64,000 nt of DNA from Staphylotrichum longicolle (lineage: Eukaryota > Ascomycota > Sordariomycetes > Sordariales > Chaetomiaceae): positions 14,347,243-14,411,242 of the forward strand of contig JAHCVI010000001.1 in assembly GCA_019096155.1 (NCBI GenBank), read 5' to 3'. Numbering within the stretch: the first letter of the stretch is position 1; each line of letters opens with the position of its first letter. Of the stretch, positions 18,947-30,517 are shown one piece after another. Below the pieces are notes generated by a model. The model saw only the letters and a list, made by a program, of their open reading frames with translations. It ran no database searches and had not been told where the DNA came from. The position numbers and the translations under genes are program-made.

Positions 18947-20329
18947 ATGGCGACCATGTCGGCGGCGTCGCTCTTCTTCCTCATCGTCTACAACTTTTTC
19001 TACTACTTTCTCTACCTCGTCCTCTTCGCCTTTCTGGTCGTCACCCCGATCGATCTGATCCAGCAGGGCGTGCAGCGCCGCCGAAACTACGACATCCTCG
19101 TCATCATCGTCTGCTACGTCGCCACCATCCTGATTGTTGCCTTCATCTACGCGTCCCGCCTCTACATTAGTCGCTCCGTGCTAGCCTCGATACCCAAGTC
19201 GTGGGTGCCCATCGAGAAGGGTGATGTGCCGCCCGACGTGCGCCAGATGATCGTCGAGGGGCTCAGCAGGAGCGCCGCCATCGCGTACGAGGCGAGGCCG
19301 CGGGTGCCGCTTGTGGTTCTCGTCCAAGAGCCGGCGGCAGGGGATGGAGGGAATAGACAGGCGTCGCCTCACTCGGGTGCACAGGGGGGATCGTTAGCTG
19401 GGTCCAAAAAGGACGCGGCACCCGAGGAGGTCAGGCCCGTCGAGATCCCACAGCAAAAACCCGTTTGGGGCGAGATTGAGCATCCAGGCTGGGCGTCGCC
19501 AACGTCGCACGACCTGCCCAATCTGCAGTACGACACGGTCGTTTCGGAACTGCCAAACCTGATTGAGGCCAAGGCTATCACCCTCGCCCCCCCAGACCCG
19601 GAGTCCCACGCCGAGCCACCAACGCTAGCTCCTGACGCCGTCGCGTTGCTGCAGAAGCCCGAGTTTATGGGCTTGCGCGAGTACCTGATGTTTCTTACCG
19701 ACCTGTCCGTCCTCGCGCCGCTGCCCACGACGAGCGAGTTCCTCGCCAAGTATGAGGCCGCGCGCTTCTCGGGTCGGCCGTTGTCCAACCAGCAGTTCCG
19801 GAGCCTGATGCACCTCTTTTCCGAGATCCTGCAGAACATGCACCCGCTCAGCCCTGCCGCGCTCGCGCGATACGAGGACGACGGCTCGTCCGGCCCCGGG
19901 CCCTCGGAAAGCGATATTGACAACGATGCGCCGCGGGGCACTAGCCCGTCGAGCCTGGGCACTTCGTCCGGCGGCCTGCGTTTAAATTTTGAGCACTACG
20001 ATGGCGACAACGGGGACTTGGCACGTAGGGACAGTTCGAGCACGGCCAGCTCGGGCCGGCGGCGGCAGCGGTCCGGACTTGGCGTGCGCAACTCGTCGGC
20101 CAATACGTGGCAGTTCCGCACCGCGCCGACGACACCCAAGAGCAGGCACACCGGGTTCTCGAGGGCGTCGAGCTCGGAGAGCTTTGCGCATACGAAGCGT
20201 CCGTACCCTGCCAGCCAGACGTCGAGTGCGAGTGTGCGGTCCGGGGCGAGCGGGTCGGTTATCAGGCTTGCTGGGAGCGAGGATGCGACGGATCTGCCGT
20301 ATGTCTTGACGTATTCGCCGAGTCCGTGA
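18947..20329 (+). CDS. dlt1: DLT1 family membrane protein (defect at low temperature)
   Basis: Intronless, 460 aa. Two N-terminal membrane helices (residues about 7-32, SLFFLIVYNFFYYFLYLVLF, and 48-68, ILVIIVCYVATILIVAFIYA) flank a short basic loop. The conserved DLT1 block follows (IPKSWVPIEKGDVPPDVRQMI, WGEIEHPGWASP, LPNLQYDTVVSELPNLIEAKA) and then FMGLREYLMFLTDLSVL. The last about 130 residues are Ser/Gly/Arg-rich and disordered. The family was named in yeast for a cold-growth phenotype; the molecular role is not established. It is the only long frame in the interval and its length matches filamentous-fungus members. A short in-frame alternative Met lies four residues downstream. Confidence 0.85.
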   Translation: MATMSAASLFFLIVYNFFYYFLYLVLFAFLVVTPIDLIQQGVQRRRNYDILVIIVCYVATILIVAFIYASRLYISRSVLASIPKSWVPIEKGDVPPDVRQMIVEGLSRSAAIAYEARPRVPLVVLVQEPAAGDGGNRQASPHSGAQGGSLAGSKKDAAPEEVRPVEIPQQKPVWGEIEHPGWASPTSHDLPNLQYDTVVSELPNLIEAKAITLAPPDPESHAEPPTLAPDAVALLQKPEFMGLREYLMFLTDLSVLAPLPTTSEFLAKYEAARFSGRPLSNQQFRSLMHLFSEILQNMHPLSPAALARYEDDGSSGPGPSESDIDNDAPRGTSPSSLGTSSGGLRLNFEHYDGDNGDLARRDSSSTASSGRRRQRSGLGVRNSSANTWQFRTAPTTPKSRHTGFSRASSSESFAHTKRPYPASQTSSASVRSGASGSVIRLAGSEDATDLPYVLTYSPSP

Positions 20330-21186
20330 ATCGCTCAGGGAGGTCCGGGCACTTGCCTGTCACCAGGCAGAGGAGTGGATTGCTCTGTTACCAAATATAT
20401 AATGTAATGCTAATCTCTGAAGCCCCGATGCTTGTCTCTCGTCAGTCAGTGCCGCAGTTCTCGAATGTACGTGACAGATATCGTCGAAATGTGGAAACCC
20501 GAGCCAAAGATCAGACGGCCAATGCTACGACATGATGGGATGGCAGCAGCAGGGTCATATCAGCGATGCAGCTCTCCTTGGCTGTGACATCATCGCCACC
20601 CCACCATCCCAAGAAGTCGATGCCGTTCATCCCATCGCTTCTTGGGGTCAACGCAAGCCCCAGGCCAACCCCGGGGCTGGTTGCCCCGCGGTGAGTTTGT
20701 CATACGGTTTGACTTGTTCCCTGGCCAATCCAGACTCGAAACCAACTTCCTCTTCCTCACCGACCTCGTGGCGGAGCAAATGTGAAGTTGAAGCCCGACA
20801 GCCTTCTTCATTCCCAATCTGATATATCATTCACAAGAGGTATTCGTTGGGGCGAGTGAGAGCCTCACACGACATATTTTCGCCGCAAGCAAGCGAGGTG
20901 CTGCCCCAGAACCTCATTGTATCGCCTCCCGGGCGAGGCGACGGGACCACAGCAGCCTGCCGTGTATCCTCACACCGGCGCCATTCCGCGCATCACATCA
21001 CACGTTGCGAGCCCCGGGCACTAAGCTCAGCCTTGCTGGGAGTGCACAAAGACAGGCGATACCGACAGCCCTGACTGTTGAATCAAAGCCTTTATAACTA
21101 CCAGCACTGCAACGTTCAGTCGCTCTCATTTCCCATTCTACCACACCCATCCCACATCACAACTCACAACAAAACTCACAACCACC
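20330..21186. other. Intergenic region with a TATA-like element at 21089-21096
   Basis: About 860 bp. CTTTATAAC at 21089-21097 lies about 90 bp before the next start codon and is a plausible TATA element. No other gene is apparent. Confidence 0.5.
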
Positions 21187-22103
21187 ATGCCGCGCTTCCG
21201 CTCCGATTCCGAGTCCTCCGACGACTACTCCCGCGGCGGCGCCACCACTCCCCACGACGCCGCTCCTCCACCCCGGCTCCGCGTCTCCGGCCCCGCGACC
21301 TGACCCCGACGACCGGCACCCACGCTTCCAGTTCGAGCCCAACACTCCCTTCTACCCCCGTGGCCTCAGGCGCTGCCGGACCCGGACCCAGCCCCTCCCC
21401 CTCCCGCCGCCGTGACCGCCGCCCCTCGCCAACAACAGACACCTTCACAGCCACCACCACCACCACCACGACAACAAGCGGCGGAACACCCACCACCACC
21501 TTCACCGACTCCACCACCGTCGCCCGCCGCAACCGCGACCGCACCCGCTCTCGCGGACGGCGCAATTCCCTCTCCTCCTCCGACAACGATAACGGAGGAA
21601 CACACCTCCGCCCCCGCTCCTCCCACCGCGACGGCAGCAACAGCCACAAGCGATCCTCCCGCTCCCCGCTGCACAAGGCCCAGCACCTCCTCTCCTCGGC
21701 CTTCACGCCCTCCACCTCGGGCCTGGGCGTCGGCGTGCTGGGCGCCATCGTAGGCGGGCTCGCGGCGCGGGAGGCGAGCGAGGCGGTGGCGGAGAAGAAT
21801 CGGCGGAGTCGTCATGACGAGCACGGATATCATCATGGACATGGGGGGCAGCATCATGGGTATCACCAGAGCGGGGAGAGGGTGCGAGAGGGAAGGCAGC
21901 ATCTGCTGTCGACTGTGGTGGGCGCGGCGGTGGGGGGGTTGGGGGCGAATGCGTTGGAGAAGAGGTTTGAGGGGGGCGGGAGGGAGAAGGAGAGGGGGTA
22001 TAGAGATAGGGAGGAGGGGTATAGGGATAGGGATGGGTATAAGGAGAGGGATGGGGGCGGGGGGTATAGGGATTCAGGCAGGGAGGCGGGGAGAAGGTAT
22101 TGA
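21187..22103 (+). CDS. Glycine-zipper protein, unknown function, frame broken twice
   Basis: The start at 21187 gives MPRFRSDSESSDDYSRGG, a typical opening for a family of Ser/Arg-rich fungal proteins. The frame then moves at about 21298-21302 and again at about 21355-21370; the middle piece (RFQFEPNTPFYPRGL) reads as protein. Removing one base at each site gives 304 aa. The body has a poly-Thr tract, Arg/Ser-rich stretches and two glycine zippers (LGVGVLGAIVGGLAARE and STVVGAAVGGLGANALEKR) separated by a His/Gly linker. Glycine zippers pack as tight membrane or membrane-like helices. The end is a run of Tyr-Arg-Asp repeats. I know no assigned function. An intron could explain part of the first shift, but not both shifts. 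Confidence 0.55.
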
Positions 22104-22829
22104 AGCTGGGAGGCCTTGAACAGCTTCTTTCGGTGTGTAATACATGGATCGCCAGTTTTGGGGTTGGGGTGCGGTTTCGATACTGTAATGGTTGGTTCTC
22201 GCGATGATGATGAGGATATGACTTGTAATGACCGTGTCAGTCTTACTGCGATTTCTCGGAGATGATAGTTGAGGAAAGGAACGAACATAGGGCAAAATAC
22301 AAGATGCCAGATCTGTCACGTGGAATACCTCGCCTCTTGCTTCTTGGAGTCGCGACCAACGTCATCTACAAAGAGAAAACACATTCAAGTACATGAGACA
22401 ACACTCTGATTAGCCTTCTGCCTGCTCGAGAAACCGACGAGGTCTCAAGATTCTATACCTATACACCAACCGGCCATCCGAGACCTGCCATACTCACAAA
22501 CATGCCTCCCGGCCGGTATTCCGTAACGCCCATCCCAGTCACATCACCAAGAGGGTATCATCCGTGCCCATACCGTGAGAAAACAGCAGGAAATGCGGGG
22601 GAAGATGCTAAAACTCCGACATCACAACTCAAACAAACAAAAGAAACCTCTCCCGGCAGCCCCTGACCTGGGCATCTCGGCAACCTAGCCACCGACCGAG
22701 AGCAAGGCCGCTTGAGCCGAGCATGACAGAGCCCAAAAGGGCTGTCCTCGAGCACTTGATCGACTGTAGCCGCAGAGGGGAAGCAGCTAGGCCCAAATCG
22801 ATGTTACTCAAACACACCCACAAGCCGAC
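22104..22829. other. Intergenic region between convergent genes
   Basis: About 730 bp between two 3' ends. Nothing beyond UTR-type sequence is recognised. Confidence 0.55.
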
Positions 22830-25800
22830 TTACTCATCCTGCGACTCATACCCAGCAGGATCCATCATCTTGCCCGCCGGCCCCGAGTTGCCGCTCCCCC
22901 TTATCTGCCCTCCAACAGCAGGCGCAGTCCCCCACCACCCCCCGCCTTCCCTCGCCGGGCTCCGACTATTCCTCACCGGCGACGTGCTCGTACCATGTTC
23001 CTGGTGCTGGTGCTGCTGCCGCTGCTGCTGCTGTTGGTGCTGCTGCTGCTGCTGCTGCTCCTCCATCAAAACCTGCACCCTCCGCCTCTCCACCGCGGCC
23101 TTGAAGAACGCGACCACCTCCGCCAGCTTGATCTGCTGCTCCTCGGGACACCCCAGGACATTGAACAGCCCCTGCGCGTCCAGCAGCTGCTTCGCGACGA
23201 CTGTGTCGGGCTGGCAAAACGTGCGCACCCGCAGCGCGCGCGCGCTGGCCCGCGCCGTGTCGAGCACGCCCAGCACGGCCGTCGCCGACGCCGCCGCGCG
23301 CGAGTAGAACTTGAAGTCGCCGCCGCCGGCGTGCAGGCGCACCAGGTCGAGCTGCGTCTCGAGGTCGTAGCGGAAGCCGACGACGCGCGGCCGCCCTTTC
23401 CGCTGCCACTCGTCGGCCACGCGACGGAGCTTGTCGGCCGAGAGCCGGCCCGCGGCGAACTGCGCGGTGATGTAGTCGTTCAGGGCCGTCGTCAGGGCGA
23501 ACTCGAGCTCGCAGTACAGGAGGCTCTGCTCGCGCGGCGAGAGGGAGATGGCGAGCTGTCGTGAGGTGGGGCGGGACTTGTCCGAGTCGCGGGACTTGCG
23601 CTGGGCGCGGTTGTCGTAGTTGGTTTCGATCTGTTGGGGGGGAAGGGAGGGGGCGTTAGTGGTGGGATGAAGGGTTTGAGAGGACAGAGGGGAGAAGGAC
23701 TCACAATTTCCTTTGCCTTTTTGACGAGGTTGCCCAGGAAGCCGCCGCCGCGGGTAGGCGATGTGTTCGGCTCGGGCTTGGATGTGTTCTCGAGCCATCC
23801 GCCCTCGCCGATCAGCGTCTTGGACGCCTTGCGGACAGTCGGGACTCCGTGCGGCAGAAAGGGAGCCAGCGGGGTGTAAGCCAGCTCGGCAGCGCTCGAT
23901 TCTTCGTCCGCAAAGCCATGATGCTCAAACTGCTCAGACTCCTTGTCCGAGCCCCGGACCGAGTTCTTCTTCTCGGTGTACTCTTTGAGGATGCTTAGGT
24001 GCTTCGGTTCGCTCTCTTTGTGGATACGGAGAGGGCTGATGCAGGACGGGTACCGCTGTCCCTCCGAGTCCTGGGAGTAGTACGAGGAAGAGTCATCCAC
24101 CACGGCGTACTGGCTGGGCTGCCGGGCTGGAGAAGACTCCCTCTCGGGCGGGTTGTGGACGATGACGGCATGCTTGCCTACCTGCAGAGCGGCCAGCCTT
24201 GCATGGGCGCGGGCGATGTCGGTATTGATGGGGGTCGGAGGTTCTCGAGTCCCATGTCGTCCGCTGGTGCGAGTCGGTGTCTTGTGAGCCGTCGGGGTCT
24301 GTTCGGGGCGAGTGCCATCTGTCTTGCACGGCGACACGCTTCTAGTGTGACCATGGACGCCCTGGATGGTGCGCTGGCTCTCGGGCGTCTTGGTCAAGTG
24401 AAACTTGACGGGCGAGCGAGACCGCGCACGAGAGGGGGTAGTGGTCGAGGGGTGTGGCTTGGCCGGCGACTTAGATCGCATGCTCGGGGCCGTGTTCTCC
24501 TTGAGATTCTTGTCCATGTTGACAGCGTCCTGATCGGCATGTCTGGGTCTACCTCGAGGGAGAGGCTCATGCCCGTCCTCGGGGGACAGGCTAGAAGTAG
24601 TCAGCAGCCGATCTGGCCTAATGGTTTGTCAGACTTACACGGCCGTCAGCCTATCCATCTGCGAATCAGTCAAGCTAAGTTGCAGATAAACGCCGTGGGA
24701 TCCCTGTTCGCGGTGAGGCGATGGCGAGCGGCCCTTGAGAGTGGACGACAGCGGAATAAAGTTGCCACGGATTGGCGCGTCTTCAGGAAGCTGGTGACGG
24801 TTCCGACGAGAGTTGCCCATGTTTTCTAGATTCTCGGGGTCGCTATTCTCAGAAGTCTGGGGCGAATAGGGCAGAGAGTGAACGGGATCCGCGGATGGTT
24901 GAGAAGAAGGGCTTGCAGCAAGAGGAGGAGTGTGGCCGGGAACGGTCCTGGACTCTGGGTCAAGATTCACGACCCAATCTGCTGTGCGAGCTGCAAAATA
25001 CTCTTTCTCTAAGCCAAGTTAGAACAAGCTTGGAAAAGGATGTGCAACGTCTGTGAGAGACTGAGACTTACGAAGAGCACGCAGAGTCTTATTCCCAGTT
25101 GCAGACAGGACTGGCTCGGAATCTGTGATTGTGACTGGCCTCCAGTCAGCCTATTGTTCAATAGCCATTGCACAAAATAATGAATGGCAAAACAGAAAGA
25201 ATAGAATGGGTCAAATGGGACGAAGGCAACGCAATGAGTACTCACGGCCCTCAGCGACAGACTCTCTTCCCGACAGTGATTCGAGGAGGAAAGGCCCGAC
25301 TTTGCTTGGAAGTGCAGTGTTGTCGTCCCCCATGCCTTCTCCCTTTTTGAGATGCAAGAAATTGGGTCTTGATGTCTGGGAAAATGTGGATGTAGAAAAC
25401 AATGGTGTCATACCTGGGGGGCCGGTAAGGGAGCTATGGGCGTTCTCTCCCGGCTCAATTCCGTCAGGCTTGAACACGACGCGTGGACGCGCCGCGTGGC
25501 CACAGTGTCGTTGATGGGCGCACTCTGGATTGGAAAACAGGGACCAGTCGTCCTCGTCCATCATGAAGGCCAGTCGGGGCCCAACAGCGCGTCTGGTCGC
25601 GTCCGAGCGTGGTGTTGTGCCAGATTCCCCTTGCAGCAAGGAATCTGCAAGAACCACGCTGAGAGAGAGAATTGAAACGAATCAGAGAGTATATGGACTT
25701 ACGCTCGTTCTGCTCAGCTTGGCCTTGGCCGTGGCACATATCCTGACCGGTGTCTTTGTGTACTTCTTGACGTACGGCTCTCAGTTGCGAAGTGGTGTTT

Positions 25801-25907
25801 GCTCGCGAGGAGCTGCTCACCGTGACAACCTCTGGCTTACCCGGTGCAAGGATCAGCTTCCTCGCGACACCTATCTCGTGGAATGACTGGCCTGGGTCGG
25901 TGTCCAT
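22830..25907 (-). CDS. Large disordered protein of unknown function, six exons
   Basis: Proposed minus-strand exons: 25703-25907, 25246-25644, 25072-25134, 24639-25008, 23705-24591 and 22830-23630; all have GT-AG ends. All phases close if one base of the GGG run near 24573 is dropped, giving 907 aa. Otherwise the second part would start at ATG 24571 (555 aa) as its own gene. The N-terminal part contains VARKLILAPGKPEVVTVSSS and NKTLRALQKEYFAARTADWVV. The middle is Ser/Pro-rich with RSRSPVKFHLTKTPE and SKTLIGEGGWLE. The only compact part is helical, residues about 655-800 (SLLYCELEFALTTALNDYI, FFKAAVERRRVQVLMEE). A poly-Gln/His tract and an acidic end follow. I recall similar proteins in other filamentous ascomycetes but none with a known role. 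Confidence 0.55.
23001..23063 (-). repeat. CAG/CTG microsatellite encoding poly-Gln
   Basis: An imperfect run of CAG codons on the minus strand, interrupted by His and Arg codons, near the C terminus of the large disordered protein. Confidence 0.9.
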
Positions 25908-28423
25908 GCTGTCGCTTCGCTTGACAAGCCCTTAAGTGCTCCAGAGCCCGCGATGATCGTGACAATGGATGAACCGAGCGAATCGGTGTTCTCAACGTGA
26001 AGGAGGCTTTGGCTACCGCACTTGGAGCAGCACTGTTGTTGCCTAGGCTGGTTCCTTTTTGAGTGGTCTAATTGAAAAGAGATGCCTTGATCGGTTTGAC
26101 ACAGTTAAGACGAGACAAAAGAAACAGTGTTGTGCAAGGGGTCCTCATGGCAACCGCGTCGTGAATCAGTGTCCCCGTCGTAAGACAACACCAGGGTACT
26201 CCCGCACTCTTCCTCCTGACACCCAACATGATCTCAACATCCCTTTCTCACTCGAGGAAATAGACCTCTCGCGGCTTGTTACGTCGGGCTCCAACTCTAA
26301 CAGCACCTTTCTTCAAGATATCATCACCTTCTCGTCCCTCAAAGAACCATTTTTCAGGGCGAAGCTCCACTTTCATTTTTCGTCTCATTGCTCAGAGCAA
26401 TTTTAGAGAAGTCTTGAAAACGACGGGACGTCTGAGAAAGGAAGGAACCTTGCACTCGAGGGAACACCAGATGGCCCAGCACTACCTCGCACTGGCTGTA
26501 AGATAAACGCCTGGAAGAAACGACCACCTCGTGGGTCTAAAATACCCCTGGTCTCCCTCGCACATATGTGGACCTCTCTCGCACATACTTCTTACCTAAG
26601 AAACCTAAAGTCCAACAAGCCTTTGACTATAGCCAATATGGACCGAGTCAATCTTGAGGACCCTCAGTTGTGATCAACACTGTTCAAGTCCATGGGCATA
26701 GTATAATTGGAGTGAGTCCTACCATCCTGAAATCCCTCGAGATCCACCCTCCCTAACTCATCGCAGCATTGATCCATCGTATGGCCATGGCTGTGTCGCC
26801 CGCAGGCCTCTCTAATCTGTGGCGTTCTATTCCTTAACCCTGAAGAGGCACCCACGAAGACAGCATGCGCCCGCGCTTTCTCAGCCACTGAGCATGCAGA
26901 CAAGCCACCAACGGGGCCGGTATCCAGCAGGCCCCGCCCCCATCCTCTCCCACCTCGCGCCTTGTTCTTAGGAACCCATCCAATCGAGGCACCAGTGTGG
27001 GTCGAGCCCTCCCACTCGCCTCACAGACGGACCACAAACAGCCGCATGCGTATGCCATCTGAGACTTCGATGATGGAAAACAGCATCGGTTGAACAAGAG
27101 GGCATTCGGAATCCCGAAGCTCGCCGAGGTCATGGTCTCGGTCGCCTCTCCTCGCACCCAGAAACGGTATCGAGTGTGGCAAAAGAGCCAAATCCGTCTC
27201 CTCGGAGCAACAGTTGAGAATGGCGGTAGCAGACAACGGGAACCGATAAAAAAAGTCCAAGAGGGTCCCTGTCCAAGACGGCCTCGCCCGCGTTCGAAAC
27301 CGAGATGGGACCCATCCGGTCTTTTCGCAGATCGTGCCGCGATAGCCCGCGGACAGTCGTCCGATCCTCTCGCGCTTCCAAGATCAACGTTGGCGACACG
27401 TGGAGAGTGCTCCGGAGGCCTTGCCGACCGTCGGTACCATGCGGCTCACATCAAGGCCGGTCCGGGGACGGGCCATGCAGACGGCTGATGGTTCAAGGGA
27501 CCTTTGAGAACAGGGCACCCCTGACCCCACAGAGGGAGCGTCCCCGGCTGGCGGAAACGGCTTGCGCTACGGCACGGTGACGCAAATCGGCAGCAGAGCC
27601 GGCCCAATCGCAGCAACCCACAGCGGCCTTCTGAGCCCAAGAGGGATCGAGCACATGTCGTTGGTCTGGTGGAGTCTCCCAGATGCAAAAGCTGGAGAGA
27701 GACCGGGCAGGTTAAAACCGGCCTAGCCCGTTTCTCATTCCCGACAATCCCAGCCGTGGCAACCCCACAACGGCCCCGCTGCTCATTCCCGTGTTTAAGT
27801 CCCGATGATCCCCCTCACCTCTGGAGCCAGCCAAACCCCAGCGCACAGGAGTTCTGGAAGAGCCAGCTGGGTTGGCAACCACCGCGCGCACCAAAGCATG
27901 CAACCCCGAACCCCCACATGGGGCCGCTCTGTGGGCTCTTGCGATAGCGAGGGCCCCGATGACCCCTGTCTGCTCCTTACTCGCCTCGCACACTACAGCC
28001 GCCCGCCTTGCCGGAACACACATGATCATTGACTGAGCCAGGTTGGGCGCTCTTCGCCCTCGCTTTCTCCTTCAACCCGAGTCAGCCCCTGGCCCTGGAT
28101 CTTCCCGAAACCCTTGCCGCGCTTCTGGATCGTGCCACCCCAAGCGCGTCTCTCGGGGCGATGAGACTGACCCGCCCTGCCCGCGTCTTCTCCGTCGCCC
28201 TGGCCCGGTGTTCGGGTTCAAAACCCGGATCCTGGTAGCGTTGAGCCGCCCCGGTGCTCAAATATCTAGCCCGAACCTCCCAAGCTGTCCTTCCATCCGC
28301 CAGTGCTCCCTCCCAAACCATTTCAGCTATCCCCTTCCCTTAAGATACCCAGTGCTCCTTCTCCCTGTTTTTCATTGTTATTTCCAGCAGTCCGCCGTTT
28401 AAGAGATACCCAGAGAAGCAGCA
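25908..28423. other. 2.5-kb gene-poor interval
   Basis: No frame here shows family motifs, splice structure or a convincing start. The last about 160 bp before the monooxygenase ATG are pyrimidine-rich, as is usual just upstream of well-expressed fungal genes. The rest may be promoter of both divergent neighbours. No repeat or transposon remnant was recognised. Confidence 0.5.
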
Positions 28424-30517
28424 ATGGCTACGCAAGCTGATAGGCACCCGAGCCCTAACCACTATGACATCGGTGAGTTGGGACGACGGCTTGCAGTTCC
28501 AGTCCAAACCCACTAACAGCCGTCGCAGTCATTGTTGGGGCTGGCCCAGTCGGCCTGATGTTGTCGACCTGCCTGGCGAGATGGGGTTACAAGATCAAGC
28601 ACATCGATAACAGGGCCGAGCCCACCGCCACCGGCCGGGCCGACGGCATTCAGCCCCGCTCCCTGGACCTGCTCCGGAACATGGGGCTCAAGTCCGCCAT
28701 CATGGCCCACAAGCCCGCCCGCGTTTACGAGGTCGCCTTCTGGGACCCGCCAAAGGCCGGCGGCAGCGGCATTGCCCGCACCGGCACCTGGGCCAGCTGC
28801 CCCAGCTTCATCGACGCCCGGTACCCCTTCACCACCCTTCTTCACCAGGGTCTGATTGAGCGCGTCTTCATTGCCGATCTCGAGAAGAACAACGTCAAGA
28901 TCCAGCGCCCATGGACCATCAAGGGCTTCACCTCGGACGAGAAGGAGAACCCGGAGTACCCCGTCACCGTCCAGCTGGAGCACGTCGATGGCGACAAGAA
29001 GGAGACCGTCAAGGCGAAGTACCTGTTCGGCGGCGAGGGTGCGCGGTCGTTCATCCGCGACCAGCTGAAGATTGGCATCAAGCACAAGGACCCCATCGCC
29101 TACGTGTGGGGTGTCATGGACGGTGTCGTCAAGACCGACTTCCCCGATATCAAGGTGCGCACTTGGCTGCTTGCCACGAAAGAACTCACTAGTTGCTGAC
29201 ATGGGCCCAGATGAAATGCACGATTCACTCCGAGCATGGCTCCATCATGGTCATCCCTCGCGAGAACAACATGGTCCGCCTCTACATCCAGATCGCCTCC
29301 TCCACCGACCCCGACTTCAACCCCCGCAAGACCGCCACCGCCGAGGAGGTCCAGGCTTCGGCCAAGAAGATCCTCCAGCCCTACTCGATTGAGTGGGAGA
29401 ACGTCGAGTGGTACTCGGTGTACCCCATTGGCCAGGGCATTTCGGACAAGTACACCCTCGACCACCGCGTCTTCCTGGGCGGTGATGCTTGCCACACCCA
29501 CAGCGTGAGTTGCCCGGCATGTGTCTACTACGGTGAATTGAGCTAACCCACAAACAGCCCAAGGCTGGTCAGGGCATGAACACGGCGTTCCTGGACGCCT
29601 TGAACCTGGCGTGGAAGATCCACGCCGTCGAGGCCGGCTTTGCCGACCGCAAAGTTCTCGAGACCTACGAGCCCGAGCGCAAGGATGTCGCCGAGACCCT
29701 GTTGTCTTTCGACAACAAGTACGCCAAGCTCTTCTCGCAGCGTCCCCCTGCCGCCAACGAGGTTGCTGCGGCTTCCGCGGCCGGTGCTGGCGGCGGCCAG
29801 GAGGAGAACCAGTTCATCAACACCTTCAAGGAGTCGTGCGAGTTCACCAGCGGCTACGGCGTCTTCTACAAGGCCAACTCCCTCAACTGGTCGCCCTCGC
29901 ACCCGGCCCAGTCGCACGTCGTGCACCCCAAGTCCACCAAGCTGGTCCCTGGCCGCCTGTGCATCAACGCCGACGTCACCCGCGTCGTCGACGCCAACGT
30001 GGTCCACCTTGAGCAGGAGATCCCCCTCAACGGCTCTTTCCGCCTCTTCATCTTCGCCGGCAAGCCCTCCGTCTCCGCCCAGGCCCTGCGCGACCTCGCC
30101 ACCAACATGGCCAAGAAGAACTCGTTCTACATGTCGTACGCCCGCACCGACATGGACCGCGTCAGCCACCACGAGCGCCACAACCCGCACTCACACTTCT
30201 TCACCTGCTGCACCATCTTCGCCGCGGCCCGCCCCGAGATCGAGATCTCGCGCGACCTGCCCCCGCTGCTCGCCCGCTACCGCGACCACGTCTACGCCGA
30301 CGACCGCTGGGACCGCCGCGTGCCCGACGCCAAGGCCTGCGCCCACGCCAAGTTCGGCCTCGACCAGGAGAAGGGCGGCGTCGTGGTCGTGCGCCCCGAC
30401 GGCTACGTCGGCGTCGTCGTCGCCCTCGAGGAGGGCAGCGCCACCACCGACGCGCTCAACCAGTACTTTGGCTCGTTCTGCACCAAGAAGCTCGGCGGGA
30501 CACAGGCGCAGCTTTAA
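28424..30517 (+). CDS. FAD-dependent phenol 2-monooxygenase family protein
   Basis: Four exons, 28424-28472, 28529-29154, 29211-29504 and 29558-30517; all phases close to 642 aa. Residues 17-27 hold the FAD-binding GxGxxG (VIVGAGPVGLM). The conserved GRADGIQPRSLDLLRNMGLK and the second FAD motif (GDACHTHSPKAGQGMNTAF, about 316-334, split by intron 3) follow. The C-terminal third is the thioredoxin-like dimerisation domain of phenol hydroxylases (FRLFIFAGKPS, VVRPDGYVGVVVALEEG). The family ortho-hydroxylates phenols to catechols with NADPH and O2, mostly in aromatic catabolism; related enzymes act in secondary metabolism, so the substrate is not fixed by sequence. No signal peptide, so cytosolic. 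The large Zn(II)2Cys6 gene is convergent downstream. Confidence 0.88.

Noticed and set aside
21187..21402. Intron in the glycine-zipper gene to explain the frame changes
   Set aside because: A GTCTCC donor with a CAG acceptor could repair one change but not the second, and the removed part reads as protein; left as unresolved indels.
28205..28240. tRNA-like T-arm (stem-loop around GGGTTCAAAACCC)
   Set aside because: No matching acceptor, D-arm or anticodon stem upstream; the 5' complement of the expected acceptor is absent.
25908..28423. Several 70-130 codon frames in the gene-poor interval
   Set aside because: No conserved motifs, signal peptides or coherent splice sites; lengths expected by chance at this GC content.
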